In this document: piece after piece, positions 46,030 through 55,112 of the stretch
Position numbering within the stretch: position 1 is the stretch's first letter
Layout of the letters: every line of letters starts with the position of its first letter
DNA from: Acidobacteriota bacterium
GTDB lineage: Bacteria > Acidobacteriota > Terriglobia > Bryobacterales > Bryobacteraceae
DNA length: 64,000 nt
Direction of reading: 5' to 3'
Assembly (NCBI GenBank): GCA_017307505.1
Contig: JAFKEE010000027.1
Coordinates: 1 to 64,000, forward strand
Program-made: the position numbers and the translations under genes
The notes under the pieces: model-generated
The model's database searches: none
What the model was told of the DNA's origin: nothing
The model's input: the letters and a program-made list of their open reading frames with translations, nothing else

Positions 46030-47823
46030 CTAGAAGATAAAGCTGACGCCGCCGCGGAAGGAGCGTGGGAACTGGATCAACAGCAACATGCTCCCATCCG
46101 CGCTGGTGATGGGGACATAGCCCTGGGCCAGCAGGTTGCGCAGTTCAGCGTTCATCTCCAGGCGGCCCGGCATACCGGCCACGGCCGGCAGGGGTTGGCG
46201 GACCTGGAAGTTCATGCCCAGCTGCGGAGTGTTCGTCTGCGTCAGGTAGGCGTGGGTGGGTCCCAGGGTGCCGTCGGGCGTCCAGACATAGGACGCGATG
46301 ACACGGGTGCCTGAGCTGGGCAATTGGCCAGTCAGGCGGGCCGAGGCCCAGGCCTTCCGCACAGGGCGCATGCTCTGACGCAGCTCGGAGCCGGAGTTCG
46401 ACTCGAGGGTGGAAACCCCCGGGCTCATCATGCCGGTGGCGCCGGCCATGAGAGTTGCGTTCCAATTCGTGAGGAAGTTCTGCGTGACCGAACCGGAGTA
46501 GCCGATGGTCTTGTAGTTCCCCATGTTGAAGATGGAACTGCGGGACGCGAGGTCGGGCAGACGATCGCCGTCGCCGAAGTCGTTGTTTTCGGAATCGAAC
46601 GTGACAGCGGCGTCGCGGATGAAGTCCTGGTAAACCGAGGCGGCGTAGGTGCGGGAGCCGGCGGCACGGCGGTAACCAAGCTCAAAGGTTTCGTTGCGCT
46701 GGACGCGGGCGCGTCCCCGGTTCAGGGAGACGCGCGGGAACATCGCCAAACCAAGCAGAGCTTCCTGCCCGCTGTCATCCCGATTGTGGGCGATGAGATC
46801 GAGGGCAGGTGCGCCGCTGGAGAAACCGGCTTCGATCAGGCCAAGGCGGCCCAGGTCGTAAGTCATGCGGGCGAAGGGACTGAAAAGGTTCAAGTGCTCG
46901 ATGAAGACGACCGACTCCAGGACGGCGCCGTACTCCAGCGACATCGCGTCGGTGATGTTGGTCTTCTCGCTCACCTTGACGGACATGGTGCGCAGCGTGG
47001 GCGTCGCCTGATTGGCACCCTGTCCGGAGAAGAAACTCTGGCCGGCGCGCTGGCGGAGCGCGGCCTGGCGGACGGTCAGTTCCACATTTGGGGAAGAGAC
47101 GGAGTCGCTATGGCGGCTGTAGCTCGTTCGGAAGCCCGTCGTCGGCGTGTTGGTGCCGGGGGCATAACCGAAATTGCCGCTGAATTTCACCACGTTGCTG
47201 CCGAAGAGCGAGGTGGCCAGGGCGAAGGCGGTACCCAAATCCGCTTCGGATCCCAGAGAAGAAGAGATGCCCTGATCGCCGGCTGACACCCGGACGAGGC
47301 CGGAGGTGGCCGTGAAGGGGGAACCCGATTTGGAAGGCGCGGAGCCACCATTCAGCCACGGATCGTTCGGCAGGAACCGCAGAACGGGGCGGGTGGCGGT
47401 GGAACTGCGCAGAACCCACTTCCAGTCGTCGCTCAGCAGGCCTGTCTGGCTTGGGTTCGAATAGACGAGTTCGATGGAGCTGAAGAGCGTGGCTAACTGG
47501 ATATTCAGGAAGCTCTCCATGCCGGCGCGCACAGGGATGTTGTTGCGCATGGCGGGCACGAAGGTGCTGAGCGAGACGCGAACGCTGTAGTTGTCGGGAG
47601 TGAGGGCGTCGAAGCGGAACCGGCCATCAGGTGCGGTGAGAACCCGTTGAACAATACGTTCGTAGCGGTTCATCAGGAAGACGGCGGCACCCATCTGGCC
47701 TACGCCGGCGCCGTTACGCACCTGTCCTTGTATAGAGCCGAACAACTTCAGTTCGGCTCCTGACAGAGTTCCAGTGCCGCCCAGGATGGCGGCCAAAATA
47801 ACAACCCCGGTGGTGCGAATCAT
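46030..47823 (-). CDS. Carboxypeptidase-regulatory-like domain outer-membrane-type protein
   Basis: 597 aa with a Sec signal. Residues about 28-105 are a carboxypeptidase-regulatory-like (CarboxypepD_reg) beta domain (GSIQGQVRNGAGVGQMG, FDALTPDNYSVRVSL). The rest is a long beta-rich region with many aromatic strands and a Gly/Phe C-terminal strand (FRGGVSFIF), the shape of an outer-membrane beta-barrel related to TonB-dependent or OmpA-like receptors, but no plug domain is clear. Ligand unknown. GWxTD at 47874 lies upstream with 50 bp between, so both may be co-expressed. Confidence 0.7.
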   Translation of the reverse strand: MIRTTGVVILAAILGGTGTLSGAELKLFGSIQGQVRNGAGVGQMGAAVFLMNRYERIVQRVLTAPDGRFRFDALTPDNYSVRVSLSTFVPAMRNNIPVRAGMESFLNIQLATLFSSIELVYSNPSQTGLLSDDWKWVLRSSTATRPVLRFLPNDPWLNGGSAPSKSGSPFTATSGLVRVSAGDQGISSSLGSEADLGTAFALATSLFGSNVVKFSGNFGYAPGTNTPTTGFRTSYSRHSDSVSSPNVELTVRQAALRQRAGQSFFSGQGANQATPTLRTMSVKVSEKTNITDAMSLEYGAVLESVVFIEHLNLFSPFARMTYDLGRLGLIEAGFSSGAPALDLIAHNRDDSGQEALLGLAMFPRVSLNRGRARVQRNETFELGYRRAAGSRTYAASVYQDFIRDAAVTFDSENNDFGDGDRLPDLASRSSIFNMGNYKTIGYSGSVTQNFLTNWNATLMAGATGMMSPGVSTLESNSGSELRQSMRPVRKAWASARLTGQLPSSGTRVIASYVWTPDGTLGPTHAYLTQTNTPQLGMNFQVRQPLPAVAGMPGRLEMNAELRNLLAQGYVPITSADGSMLLLIQFPRSFRGGVSFIF

Positions 47824-47873
47824 CCGGTGTTGGCGGGCCTCCTCGTGCCCGAACCTTTCTTCAGAACAACCTC

Positions 47874-49556
47874 TTATGTTATAGAGAACTGGGCCGACTG
47901 GGTCAAGGACTGATTCTTGAGCTTGTCGGTCACTTTCAGGCGGATTGTGTACTGCCCGGGCGCCAGGTTGAGGTTGCCGAGGGGCAGCATCTTCTCAATG
48001 GTCATTTGCGAGGCCGAACCCTCGATCTGCGTGACATCCTCAGTGAATTCAAGCACTTTGGAGTTGTCGCTGGTCTTGACGATCTCGTATTCCACGGTGC
48101 CCTGGGGCTTATTGGTCTTCTCGTCCGGCTGGAAGTTATAGAGCTTCACGTAGATGCCCATCTTCTCGCTGTTCTTGAAGTTGTCACCCATGCGGGGGCG
48201 AACCTTGGAGGAGCCGATGACGAACTGGCCGGTACCGATGCTGCGCGTAGGTACCTTCTCGAGGACATCCGCCAGGATGAGTGAGCTGGCAAACAGCTTG
48301 TCGTCTTCCATGCGGGGGACGTCGAGGGACATTTCATAGTTGTTCATGTTGCCGCCGACGACATCCTTGGCCACAACGTTGAGGCGGTACTTGCCAGGGG
48401 CGAGCGGAACTGATTTCTGATAGATGGAAGCGCCCTTGCTGCCTTCCTGGAGCATGTCGGTGGCAAGGTCGACTGTCACGACGTCTTCAAACACGTTGAC
48501 GACGCGGCGGGCCATGGAGGTGATGCGGGCGTAGATGTTCACGACGCCCTGGCTTACCGGCCCGTTTTGCTTGAACTGCAGGTCTTTGCGGTTGAACTGC
48601 AGGGTGATGTTGGTCATCACCGTAGTGCTGGTGGTGGGGAAGAAGTCCGCGCGGGCCTGCATGGGCAGCAGGTTGAACATGATGCGCGAGTTCACCTGGG
48701 CTTCGAGGTCGGTGAATTTCACCTTCGGAGCCTTCTGAAGGTCGGCGAACTGCTGCAGGCGTTCAAACTGGTTCATGCGGGCTGGCAGGGGCGAGTTGCC
48801 GGTACCCAGGCGGGTGCCGTCCGTGCGGTTGAAACGGTCGCTCTTGTTCGCCAGACCCATCTGTTCCATCATCGTCAGACCAGCGCCGGGCACCATGAGC
48901 AAGGCGTCCTTCTCGGACGGGTCCATGGTCATGCGGTACTCGCCGGTCATGGTTTTGTCGACGAATTCGATCTGGATGTCGGTGCCGCTGCCTACGTTGG
49001 CGAGGTACCGGTAGCGCCATTTTTCAAAGGGATAGGTGGAAGTGGTGCCGCCGCCCTCTTCATAGGGGCGCTCGTACGTGCCGCCCGAGGGATGCGATTC
49101 GATTTCATCCGGCGGACCGAAGGTGATGTAGATCTGACCGCGGTCGGTCTTCCAACCCGGGATGCCGGACGCGTAGCGCTCGTTGGCGTACGCGATACGG
49201 CGATAGTGTTCTTCCTTGTACTCGTTCTCCTGCGAGTCCGGGGTGGGGTCGCGGCGGAGCCAGAACTGTTCAATGAACTGCTCCCGCTCCTCATCGGTCG
49301 CCAGCCGGGAAAAAGCCTTCTTTTCCTCGTCCGTGATGATGTAGATGACGTCCTCGTTCAACCACTTGCGGTAGGGAGTCATCAGCTCTTTCTTGAGCTT
49401 TTCCTCCGCTTTCCGCTTTTCCTTCTCGGTTTGTGGCTTGGCGACGGTTTCGCGGGCGGCGGAATCCTGCTTCTTCTTCTGGGCGGCCAAGGGCATGGCC
49501 GGACAGATCAACAGCGTTCCGGTGAGGAAGACGGAGACCAGTTCTTTGCTCGTCAT
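47874..49556 (-). CDS. GWxTD domain-containing protein
   Basis: 560 aa with a Sec signal ending near PLAAQKK. The GWxTD domain is recognised by GWKTDRGQIYITFGPPDE near residue 155 and the preceding EQFWLRRDPTP. A C-terminal beta-domain follows. GWxTD proteins are abundant in Acidobacteria and often lie beside outer-membrane transport genes; their function is unproven. The ATG lacks a clear ribosome-binding site. An AT-rich TAAAAT at 49652-49647 on the minus strand could be its -10. Confidence 0.88.
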   Translation of the reverse strand: MTSKELVSVFLTGTLLICPAMPLAAQKKKQDSAARETVAKPQTEKEKRKAEEKLKKELMTPYRKWLNEDVIYIITDEEKKAFSRLATDEEREQFIEQFWLRRDPTPDSQENEYKEEHYRRIAYANERYASGIPGWKTDRGQIYITFGPPDEIESHPSGGTYERPYEEGGGTTSTYPFEKWRYRYLANVGSGTDIQIEFVDKTMTGEYRMTMDPSEKDALLMVPGAGLTMMEQMGLANKSDRFNRTDGTRLGTGNSPLPARMNQFERLQQFADLQKAPKVKFTDLEAQVNSRIMFNLLPMQARADFFPTTSTTVMTNITLQFNRKDLQFKQNGPVSQGVVNIYARITSMARRVVNVFEDVVTVDLATDMLQEGSKGASIYQKSVPLAPGKYRLNVVAKDVVGGNMNNYEMSLDVPRMEDDKLFASSLILADVLEKVPTRSIGTGQFVIGSSKVRPRMGDNFKNSEKMGIYVKLYNFQPDEKTNKPQGTVEYEIVKTSDNSKVLEFTEDVTQIEGSASQMTIEKMLPLGNLNLAPGQYTIRLKVTDKLKNQSLTQSAQFSIT

Positions 49557-49694
49557 AAGCTTTACAAGGCTTTCCAGGGCGGCTCACCTTCCAGGAACCG
49601 TGGCGGACGGCCGTTGGGGGAGACACCCAGGACCGACACCTCCCATATTTTAACGCAAATCAAAGATGCTGACGTACAGGGAACGTTTGGGGTT

Positions 49695-50462
49695 TCAATC
49701 CGCGGTGGCGGATTCGGACTGTGGCGTCAGGGCCACAAATGTCTCGCCCGAGGACCCCTTTGCGAAGGGGTTGAAATTGGTGCCGGTGTCATACACGTCC
49801 ACGCCTTCCAGACGTTTTAGTCCATTCACCACAAGGTAAGTCCCAGGCGTTGCGATGACCTCATACAGTACCTTTCCGATATAGCCCGAGAAGATGAGGT
49901 TCAGAATGGTGCCCCAGGACTCCTTGAATCCGAACGCCAGGGTCATGATCACGACGGAGTCGACGAACTGGCCGACCACGGTGGAACCGATCGTCCGCAT
50001 CCAGAGGGCCTTGCCCTGAGTCCAAACTTTCATCTTGGCCATCACGAACGAGTTGGCGAACTCGCCGGCCCAGTAGGCACAGAGGCTAGCGGCGATCATG
50101 CGCGGGACGGCGCCGAAGACTGTAGCGAAGGCGGCCTGGTCTTTGAAGTCCGGAGCGGGCGGCAGCCAGACGACGACCATGCCCATGAAGGCCATGAGGG
50201 CGGAACCGAAGAAGCCGAGCCAGATGGCCCGGCGGGAGCCGGCATAGCCGTAAACCTCTGTAAACACGTCACCAAAGATGTAGGTGATGGGAAAGAGCAA
50301 CTGGGCTCCGCTGATGCGGAAGGGGCCGATAGCGCAAATCTTGGGGCCAATCAGGTTGGAGATCAGCAGGATGGTGACAAAGATGACGACAAGACTGTCG
50401 AAGAACTTGAAACGGTGATCGGGCCGTTCCAGCGCGCTGAAGGCGCGGGCCGAGGAGGTCAT
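49695..50462 (-). CDS. Queuosine precursor transporter (YhhQ/COG1738 family)
   Basis: 255 aa integral membrane protein with about six helices. The pattern FGDVFTEVYGY and VPRMIAASLCAYWAGEFANS is typical of the YhhQ/DUF165 family, which takes up queuosine precursors such as preQ0/preQ1. TACGCT lies 13 nt before the ATG, giving a short leader; no preQ1 riboswitch is apparent. It is not near other queuosine genes. Confidence 0.92.
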   Translation of the reverse strand: MTSSARAFSALERPDHRFKFFDSLVVIFVTILLISNLIGPKICAIGPFRISGAQLLFPITYIFGDVFTEVYGYAGSRRAIWLGFFGSALMAFMGMVVVWLPPAPDFKDQAAFATVFGAVPRMIAASLCAYWAGEFANSFVMAKMKVWTQGKALWMRTIGSTVVGQFVDSVVIMTLAFGFKESWGTILNLIFSGYIGKVLYEVIATPGTYLVVNGLKRLEGVDVYDTGTNFNPFAKGSSGETFVALTPQSESATAD

Positions 50463-50559
50463 GCTCTAAGAGATTAGCGTATCCGGCCCGTGGCGTCAGG
50501 AATACTGAGCGGCGCGGCGCCTGGAACCCGACCCGTGTGTGTTCCTGCAGGGTGGAAGG

Positions 50560-51030
50560 CTACTGTTTCTCGAAAAAGAACTTGAGGTCGAGTTCGCCCA
50601 TGGGGGCCTTGATGTGGCTGACCGTGGTCAGGGTTTTGCCATCCTCGCCGAGGGTCCAGGTCTCGACGGCGACGATTTCATTGCCTTGGATGTTGCGGAC
50701 CGATTTCACTTCCAGGTTCTTACCCTTCCATGTGGCGGTGATCTCCGCCTCGCCCTGTCCGGACTTCACGTTGTGCGGAGCGCCGTCCAGGATGTAAACC
50801 ACATCGTTGGTTCGTTCCTGACTCTGGAAGGACTGCGTGGTCGTCATCTTGAGCTCGGGGTCGTTGTGGACAATCTTGCGCTCGAATTTGTCGGGACCCG
50901 GACTGGGGCCGAACTCGCTCTTTTTGACGTTGAGTACCCAGGTTCCGGTGAGATTGGGTTTGTCCGCCGAAAAAGCGGCGGGGCTTGCCAGGGCAACGGC
51001 CAGCGCGAGCGTCCACAGTCTGCGATGCAT
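50560..51030 (-). CDS. Secreted lipocalin-like hypothetical protein
   Basis: 156 aa with a Sec signal (LWTLALAVALASPAAFS). The mature part begins PNLTGTWVLNVKKSEFG, a motif common to small acidobacterial secreted beta proteins, and continues with alternating strands, suggesting a lipocalin-like barrel. The role is unknown. TATGCT lies exactly six nt before the ATG (minus strand, 51042-51037). Confidence 0.75.
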   Translation of the reverse strand: MHRRLWTLALAVALASPAAFSADKPNLTGTWVLNVKKSEFGPSPGPDKFERKIVHNDPELKMTTTQSFQSQERTNDVVYILDGAPHNVKSGQGEAEITATWKGKNLEVKSVRNIQGNEIVAVETWTLGEDGKTLTTVSHIKAPMGELDLKFFFEKQ

Positions 51031-51036
51031 TGCCCC

Positions 51037-51042
51037 AGCATA
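51037..51042 (-). promoter_or_regulatory. TATGCT -10 box, 6 nt before the ATG at 51030
   Basis: On the minus strand TATGCT, ggggca, then ATG. A CTGACC at 51064-51059 is a possible -35 with 16-nt spacing. Confidence 0.5.
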
Positions 51043-51078
51043 GCGCAGCGCAGGAACCGGTCAGCTTGTGGAATCGCC

Positions 51079-52443
51079 CTAACCTGCGAGGGAAATCACT
51101 TGATGGGGCGCGAGCAGATAGGGAGTCACAATCCCGCACAGGTTGCTGAGCGGGAGGACGTCGTCGTGGACGGGCAGACCAAGTGTGGTGCGCATGAACT
51201 CGCGGCGCGCGAGGCATCGCTGGAGGAGGTTCGGGCTCAGTTGCGCCTGCAGCGACGCGTCCGCCAGGAGGTAGCCGTCTTCCATGCGGGAAGAGTAGTA
51301 CTTCGGGTTGGAGGGGATGACGTCCGACTGCATCACCATGCCCGAGCGCAGGGGGACGGTGGATCCGGCCCAGACGGGCGAACAAAGCCATTCATCGAGG
51401 TGAATCAGGTGACCGGCGTTCAGGAAGACGCGGAAAGTCTCCGGGTCGAGGCGAGTGTGGATGGCCTGGTGGAGAGCGTCGCCCGCCGCGCCAATGCGCA
51501 GGGCGCCGAACCAGGCGGCCATGGCCGTGAAATAGGGGATGGCAAAGTGATCCAGGTAGCCTTCGGCCTCGGGCGGGAGGTCCTTCTCTGATGCGGCGAC
51601 CCAGCCGCAACGGCAAACGTTCGCACCCCAGTAGGCTATGCCGCAGGAAAAGCGGCCGCCGACGGTGACCCGTTCGCCGCGGGCGCTGGCCAGACTGACG
51701 CGATTCGCTCCACACTTCAGCGTCATGTGAGCCGACAGGGGCACTCCGTTGAAGCGGGCGTGCTCGAGCAGGTCGTAATCCAGCGCACCCGGCTGGATGG
51801 CGTGGATGACCCGGCGCATGCCTTCCGCGGCCAGGCCGTTGGTCCATTCGAAGAAGGCAATTTCGTGCGGATCGACCGTGGTCCTCAGACCGTGCGTATT
51901 GTCGATGAAGAGATGCGCCGCGTTCGAGACGTTTTCATAGCCCGCGGCGAAGCGGAGCTCGTCGACGAGGTAAGAGGGCGCATCGATCGAGTTGGGCTGG
52001 CCGTAGGACTTCCAGCCGGCGACTCCGACCTTGCAGTGGGCGTCGATGTCGAGGCCATCGAGGAGATTGCCCGGTTGGCTGGGCTGGTCGGGCAGGGAGA
52101 ACGGCGTGTAGCGGCGGACCTCGATGTCTCCGGCGGCGACCGGGGGCGCTGAGGGCAGATAGCCCAGGCACTCGTTGCCGGCCAGCAGCAGGGGCTTGGC
52201 TCCGGGCCGGACGAAGCACAGCGCCTCTTCGAAGCGGGGGTCGAAGCCGGTGAGCCAGGCGAGATTGGCGAAGTGCTCGCGGTCGCCGTAGACGGCCAGG
52301 TGGGTGAGGCCCTCGCGAACCATCGCCTCTTCCAGTTGCGAAAGACGGCGGCGGTAGACCTCGAGGGGCGCCCGCCAATCCGGGGTTTCGGAGGTGAACC
52401 CGAACTCGGGCCAGCCGATCTCTAGCAGGCGCGCGTGAGCCAT
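51079..52443 (-). CDS. M24 (Xaa-Pro aminopeptidase-like) protein with degenerate metal site
   Basis: 454 aa from the ATG at 52443. The N-terminal creatinase-like domain and C-terminal pita-bread M24 fold are recognisable (a GMVMQSDVIP strand and RMEDGYLLAD near the end). The Asp metal ligands appear replaced: GIAYWGANVCRCG where peptidases have a D-x(n)-SD pair, and QSD in place of the Glu of EPG. One Glu (RMEDG) and a GHLIHLDE His remain. So it may not be a peptidase; creatinase-like or binding roles are possible. It overlaps the alginate-lyase-like gene upstream by 22 bp. Confidence 0.75.
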   Translation of the reverse strand: MAHARLLEIGWPEFGFTSETPDWRAPLEVYRRRLSQLEEAMVREGLTHLAVYGDREHFANLAWLTGFDPRFEEALCFVRPGAKPLLLAGNECLGYLPSAPPVAAGDIEVRRYTPFSLPDQPSQPGNLLDGLDIDAHCKVGVAGWKSYGQPNSIDAPSYLVDELRFAAGYENVSNAAHLFIDNTHGLRTTVDPHEIAFFEWTNGLAAEGMRRVIHAIQPGALDYDLLEHARFNGVPLSAHMTLKCGANRVSLASARGERVTVGGRFSCGIAYWGANVCRCGWVAASEKDLPPEAEGYLDHFAIPYFTAMAAWFGALRIGAAGDALHQAIHTRLDPETFRVFLNAGHLIHLDEWLCSPVWAGSTVPLRSGMVMQSDVIPSNPKYYSSRMEDGYLLADASLQAQLSPNLLQRCLARREFMRTTLGLPVHDDVLPLSNLCGIVTPYLLAPHQVISLAG

Positions 52444-53603
52444 TGAGTCATCAGCATATCGAAGAGAAGGCCCCAGGAGCCGCCGGGGTGGCCGGTCTTC
52501 TGCTGCAACTCGACCCACTCGCGGCGATTGGCGGCCATGCCGGCCAGCCCGAGGAAGTAGCCTCGTGCCGGGCTAATGGGCGTAATCTGCGGCTTTTTCC
52601 AGCGGGAGGGGGCGGCGGCGAAGGGCGCCAGATACTCCACCGAAGTGAGGACGCCCGCGCCGTCCGAGGTCTTGAAGTTCCAGAGATCCACCCCTCGCGC
52701 GGCAGCCAGGCGGCAGAGGAGGCTGAAGCCGTCGAGGTTCATGATGGAGTAGCTGAGCGAACGGGTGCGGGCCTCCTCAGCGGGGGCGCTGCCGTCCGGT
52801 CGCAACTGCCCGGGAATAAGCCGGGTACGGCAGAGTTCGTAGGTTTTGAGTTCCGCCTTCTTGTCGCCGCAGAAGATCGAGTAGGCTGCGACCTGGGCGG
52901 CCCACCAGGTGGAGTGGTTGTTGCCATTGTCCCGTTCATCGAGTCCCTTGGAACTGGTGGTGAGCCACTGGACGTAGTCAGAGAACCAGCGCCGGAGCCC
53001 GGCGGAGAGCCTGGGATTCGGGAGCGAGCGTTCCAGCAGCGCGATCCCCTGGACGCACCAGATGAGGGGGCGTGTGTCGATGATGCCGATGCCGCGGCCG
53101 GTAGTGATGCCGCGGATGGCCTGGCCGAACTCGAGGTTCGGATTCATGTAGGTATCGGGCTGGAGGAACCAGACGTCCAGCAGTTGCCAGGCGCGCGCGG
53201 CGGCTTCGGCGTCCCGATTCAAGGCGGCGGAGAGGGCCAGGGCGAGGACGGCGTTGCTCATCCGGGCGAGGAAAATGTCGTGAGCGGTAAAGCGGTCGTG
53301 ATTGACCTTGCCGTCTTTTCGGACGTAGGCGCCGTTGGGGTTCTTGGGATCGGGCCACCAGTAGGGGGCTTCGCTGAAGAAGTCGTGGAGTCCGGCCTCG
53401 CTGAGGCCCGTGGGGCGGGTGTAAGTCACGCTCCAGGGGCCCTTCGTGATGCAGTCGTCCCGGAGGTTCCTGAGAGCGGCTGAGGGCTGCAGACCGCTGA
53501 TCTCGCTGGGAGCTACCAGGAGCGCATCGGTCTCTTGCTGTGCGGCAAGTGGAAGGGCCGCTCCGGTCAGGGCGGCCCTTCGCAACAACTCTCGTCGTGT
53601 CAC
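52422..53603 (-). CDS. Alginate lyase-like protein with Tat-like signal
   Basis: 393 aa starting with GTG. RRELLRRAALTGAALPLAA is a Tat-type signal. The (alpha/alpha) barrel of the alginate lyase family is recognised by a YWWPDP segment, DNGNNHSTWW (catalytic Asn-His region) and YSIMNLDGF. It probably cleaves uronate-rich polysaccharides by beta-elimination outside the cytoplasm. TAGACT six nt before the GTG indicates a leaderless start. It ends overlapping the M24 gene, so they are likely co-transcribed. Confidence 0.82.
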   Translation of the reverse strand: MTRRELLRRAALTGAALPLAAQQETDALLVAPSEISGLQPSAALRNLRDDCITKGPWSVTYTRPTGLSEAGLHDFFSEAPYWWPDPKNPNGAYVRKDGKVNHDRFTAHDIFLARMSNAVLALALSAALNRDAEAAARAWQLLDVWFLQPDTYMNPNLEFGQAIRGITTGRGIGIIDTRPLIWCVQGIALLERSLPNPRLSAGLRRWFSDYVQWLTTSSKGLDERDNGNNHSTWWAAQVAAYSIFCGDKKAELKTYELCRTRLIPGQLRPDGSAPAEEARTRSLSYSIMNLDGFSLLCRLAAARGVDLWNFKTSDGAGVLTSVEYLAPFAAAPSRWKKPQITPISPARGYFLGLAGMAANRREWVELQQKTGHPGGSWGLLFDMLMTQWLTRAC

Positions 53604-53609
53604 TGAGGT

Positions 53610-53615
53610 AGTCTA
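53610..53615 (-). promoter_or_regulatory. TAGACT -10 box, 6 nt before the GTG at 53603
   Basis: Minus strand TAGACT, acctca, then GTG at 53603. The box overlaps the last bases of the upstream APC gene, so the alginate-lyase-like gene may have its own promoter. Confidence 0.45.
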
Positions 53616-55049
53616 CTTCTTCCCCAAAAGTGAAAGTTGCAGGTGGCTGCGCGACTTGCTGTAGGTGAAATAGATCACCAGGCCGAGCAGCATCCAGATA
53701 ACAAATGCGATTTTGGTCAGCGAGTCGAGGCTGAACATGAGCAGCAGGTTGAAGCCGACACCCAGGATCGGGACGAGCGGCACCAGCGGGGTCTTGAAGG
53801 GGCGGGGCAGGTCGGGCCGGGTGCGGCGCATGATGATGACGGCGATGCAGACCAGCACGAAGGCGCAGAGGGTGCCGATGCTGGTGAGGTTGCCGAGCTG
53901 CGCGATGGGCGTGAAGGCGCCGAGCAGGGCGACACCGACCAGCAGCATGAGGTTCGACTTCCAGGGTGTATGGAACTTGGGGTGAACTTCGGAGAAGACG
54001 CCGGGCAGCAGACCGTCACGGGACATGGAGTAGAACACGCGGCTCTGGCCGAGGAGCATGACGAGCATGACCGAGGTGAGCCCGGCGAGGGAGCCGAGCT
54101 TCATGACGAAGCCGAGCCAGCCGTACTTCATGGCGTCGACGGCGACCGCGAGCGGGGCGGTGACGTTGAGATCCTTGTAATTCACGACGCCGGTGAGCAC
54201 CAGGGCGTACATGATGTAGAGGATCGTACAGACGATGAGGGAACCGACGATGCCGATGGGCATGTCGCGCTTGGGATTCTTTGCTTCCTGCGCGGCTGTC
54301 GAGACGGCGTCAAAACCGATATAGGCGAAGAAGATCTGTCCGGCGGCCGCCAGCACACCGGAGATGCCGAACTCGCCGAACTTGCCGGTGGTGTTTTCCG
54401 GCAGGAAGGGCACGTAGTTGGCGCGGTTGATGAAGAAGTAGCCGAGGCCGATGAAGAGGATCACGACGGCTACTTTGACCACGACGATGGTGGCGTTAAA
54501 GCGGGCCGATTCCTGGATGCCGATGATCAGGATGGTGGAGATGACGACCAGGATGAAGACGGCGGGCAGGTTCATGATGCCGGGGTTGGGATCCCAGGGC
54601 GAGGCGATCAGAGCCTGTGGCAGGTGGATGCCGAACGATTTAAAGATGGAATCGACAGTGCCCGACCAACTGACTGAGACGGTGGCGGCACCGACGGCGT
54701 ATTCGAGGACCAGAGCCCATCCAATGATCCAGGCCAGCAGTTCGCCCATGGTGGCGTAGGCGTAAGTGTACGCGCTGCCGGCGATGGGGATCATGGTGGA
54801 GAACTCGCTGTAGCAGAGTCCGGCAAAGGCGCAGCCGATGGCCGCGAGGATGAACGAATAGACGATGGCCGGCCCGGCGTGGTGGGCGGCGGCGACGCCG
54901 GTGAGCGTAAAAATGCCGGCGCCGATGATGGCGCCGATGCCCAGCGCTACCAGTTGACCGGCGCCGAGGGTCCGTGTCAGGGAATGGCCGCCCTTGCCCT
55001 CCGACTCCTCCAGCAACCGTTCAATGGACTTGGTCGCGAATAAACTCAT
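53613..55049 (-). CDS. APC-family amino acid permease (CAT-like)
   Basis: 478 aa with about twelve helices. LGIGAIIGAGIF near residue 35 is the APC/CAT signature in helix 1, and SLFATKSIERLLEE at the N-terminus is a typical cytoplasmic lead. It imports amino acids, probably cationic ones. The stop is 9 nt before the alginate-lyase-like start, suggesting one transcript. The second APC permease lies 63 nt upstream. Confidence 0.88.
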   Translation of the reverse strand: MSLFATKSIERLLEESEGKGGHSLTRTLGAGQLVALGIGAIIGAGIFTLTGVAAAHHAGPAIVYSFILAAIGCAFAGLCYSEFSTMIPIAGSAYTYAYATMGELLAWIIGWALVLEYAVGAATVSVSWSGTVDSIFKSFGIHLPQALIASPWDPNPGIMNLPAVFILVVISTILIIGIQESARFNATIVVVKVAVVILFIGLGYFFINRANYVPFLPENTTGKFGEFGISGVLAAAGQIFFAYIGFDAVSTAAQEAKNPKRDMPIGIVGSLIVCTILYIMYALVLTGVVNYKDLNVTAPLAVAVDAMKYGWLGFVMKLGSLAGLTSVMLVMLLGQSRVFYSMSRDGLLPGVFSEVHPKFHTPWKSNLMLLVGVALLGAFTPIAQLGNLTSIGTLCAFVLVCIAVIIMRRTRPDLPRPFKTPLVPLVPILGVGFNLLLMFSLDSLTKIAFVIWMLLGLVIYFTYSKSRSHLQLSLLGKK

Positions 55050-55112
55050 GCGATGAACCTCATAATCCTTTCCTGCAAACTCAGCCGAGCGGCGCGCCGG
55101 ACTTGCGGCGGC

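Noticed and set aside
50463-50535. preQ1 riboswitch before the queuosine-precursor transporter
   Set aside because: The interval is short and I find no C-rich/A-rich pseudoknot pattern of preQ1-I.
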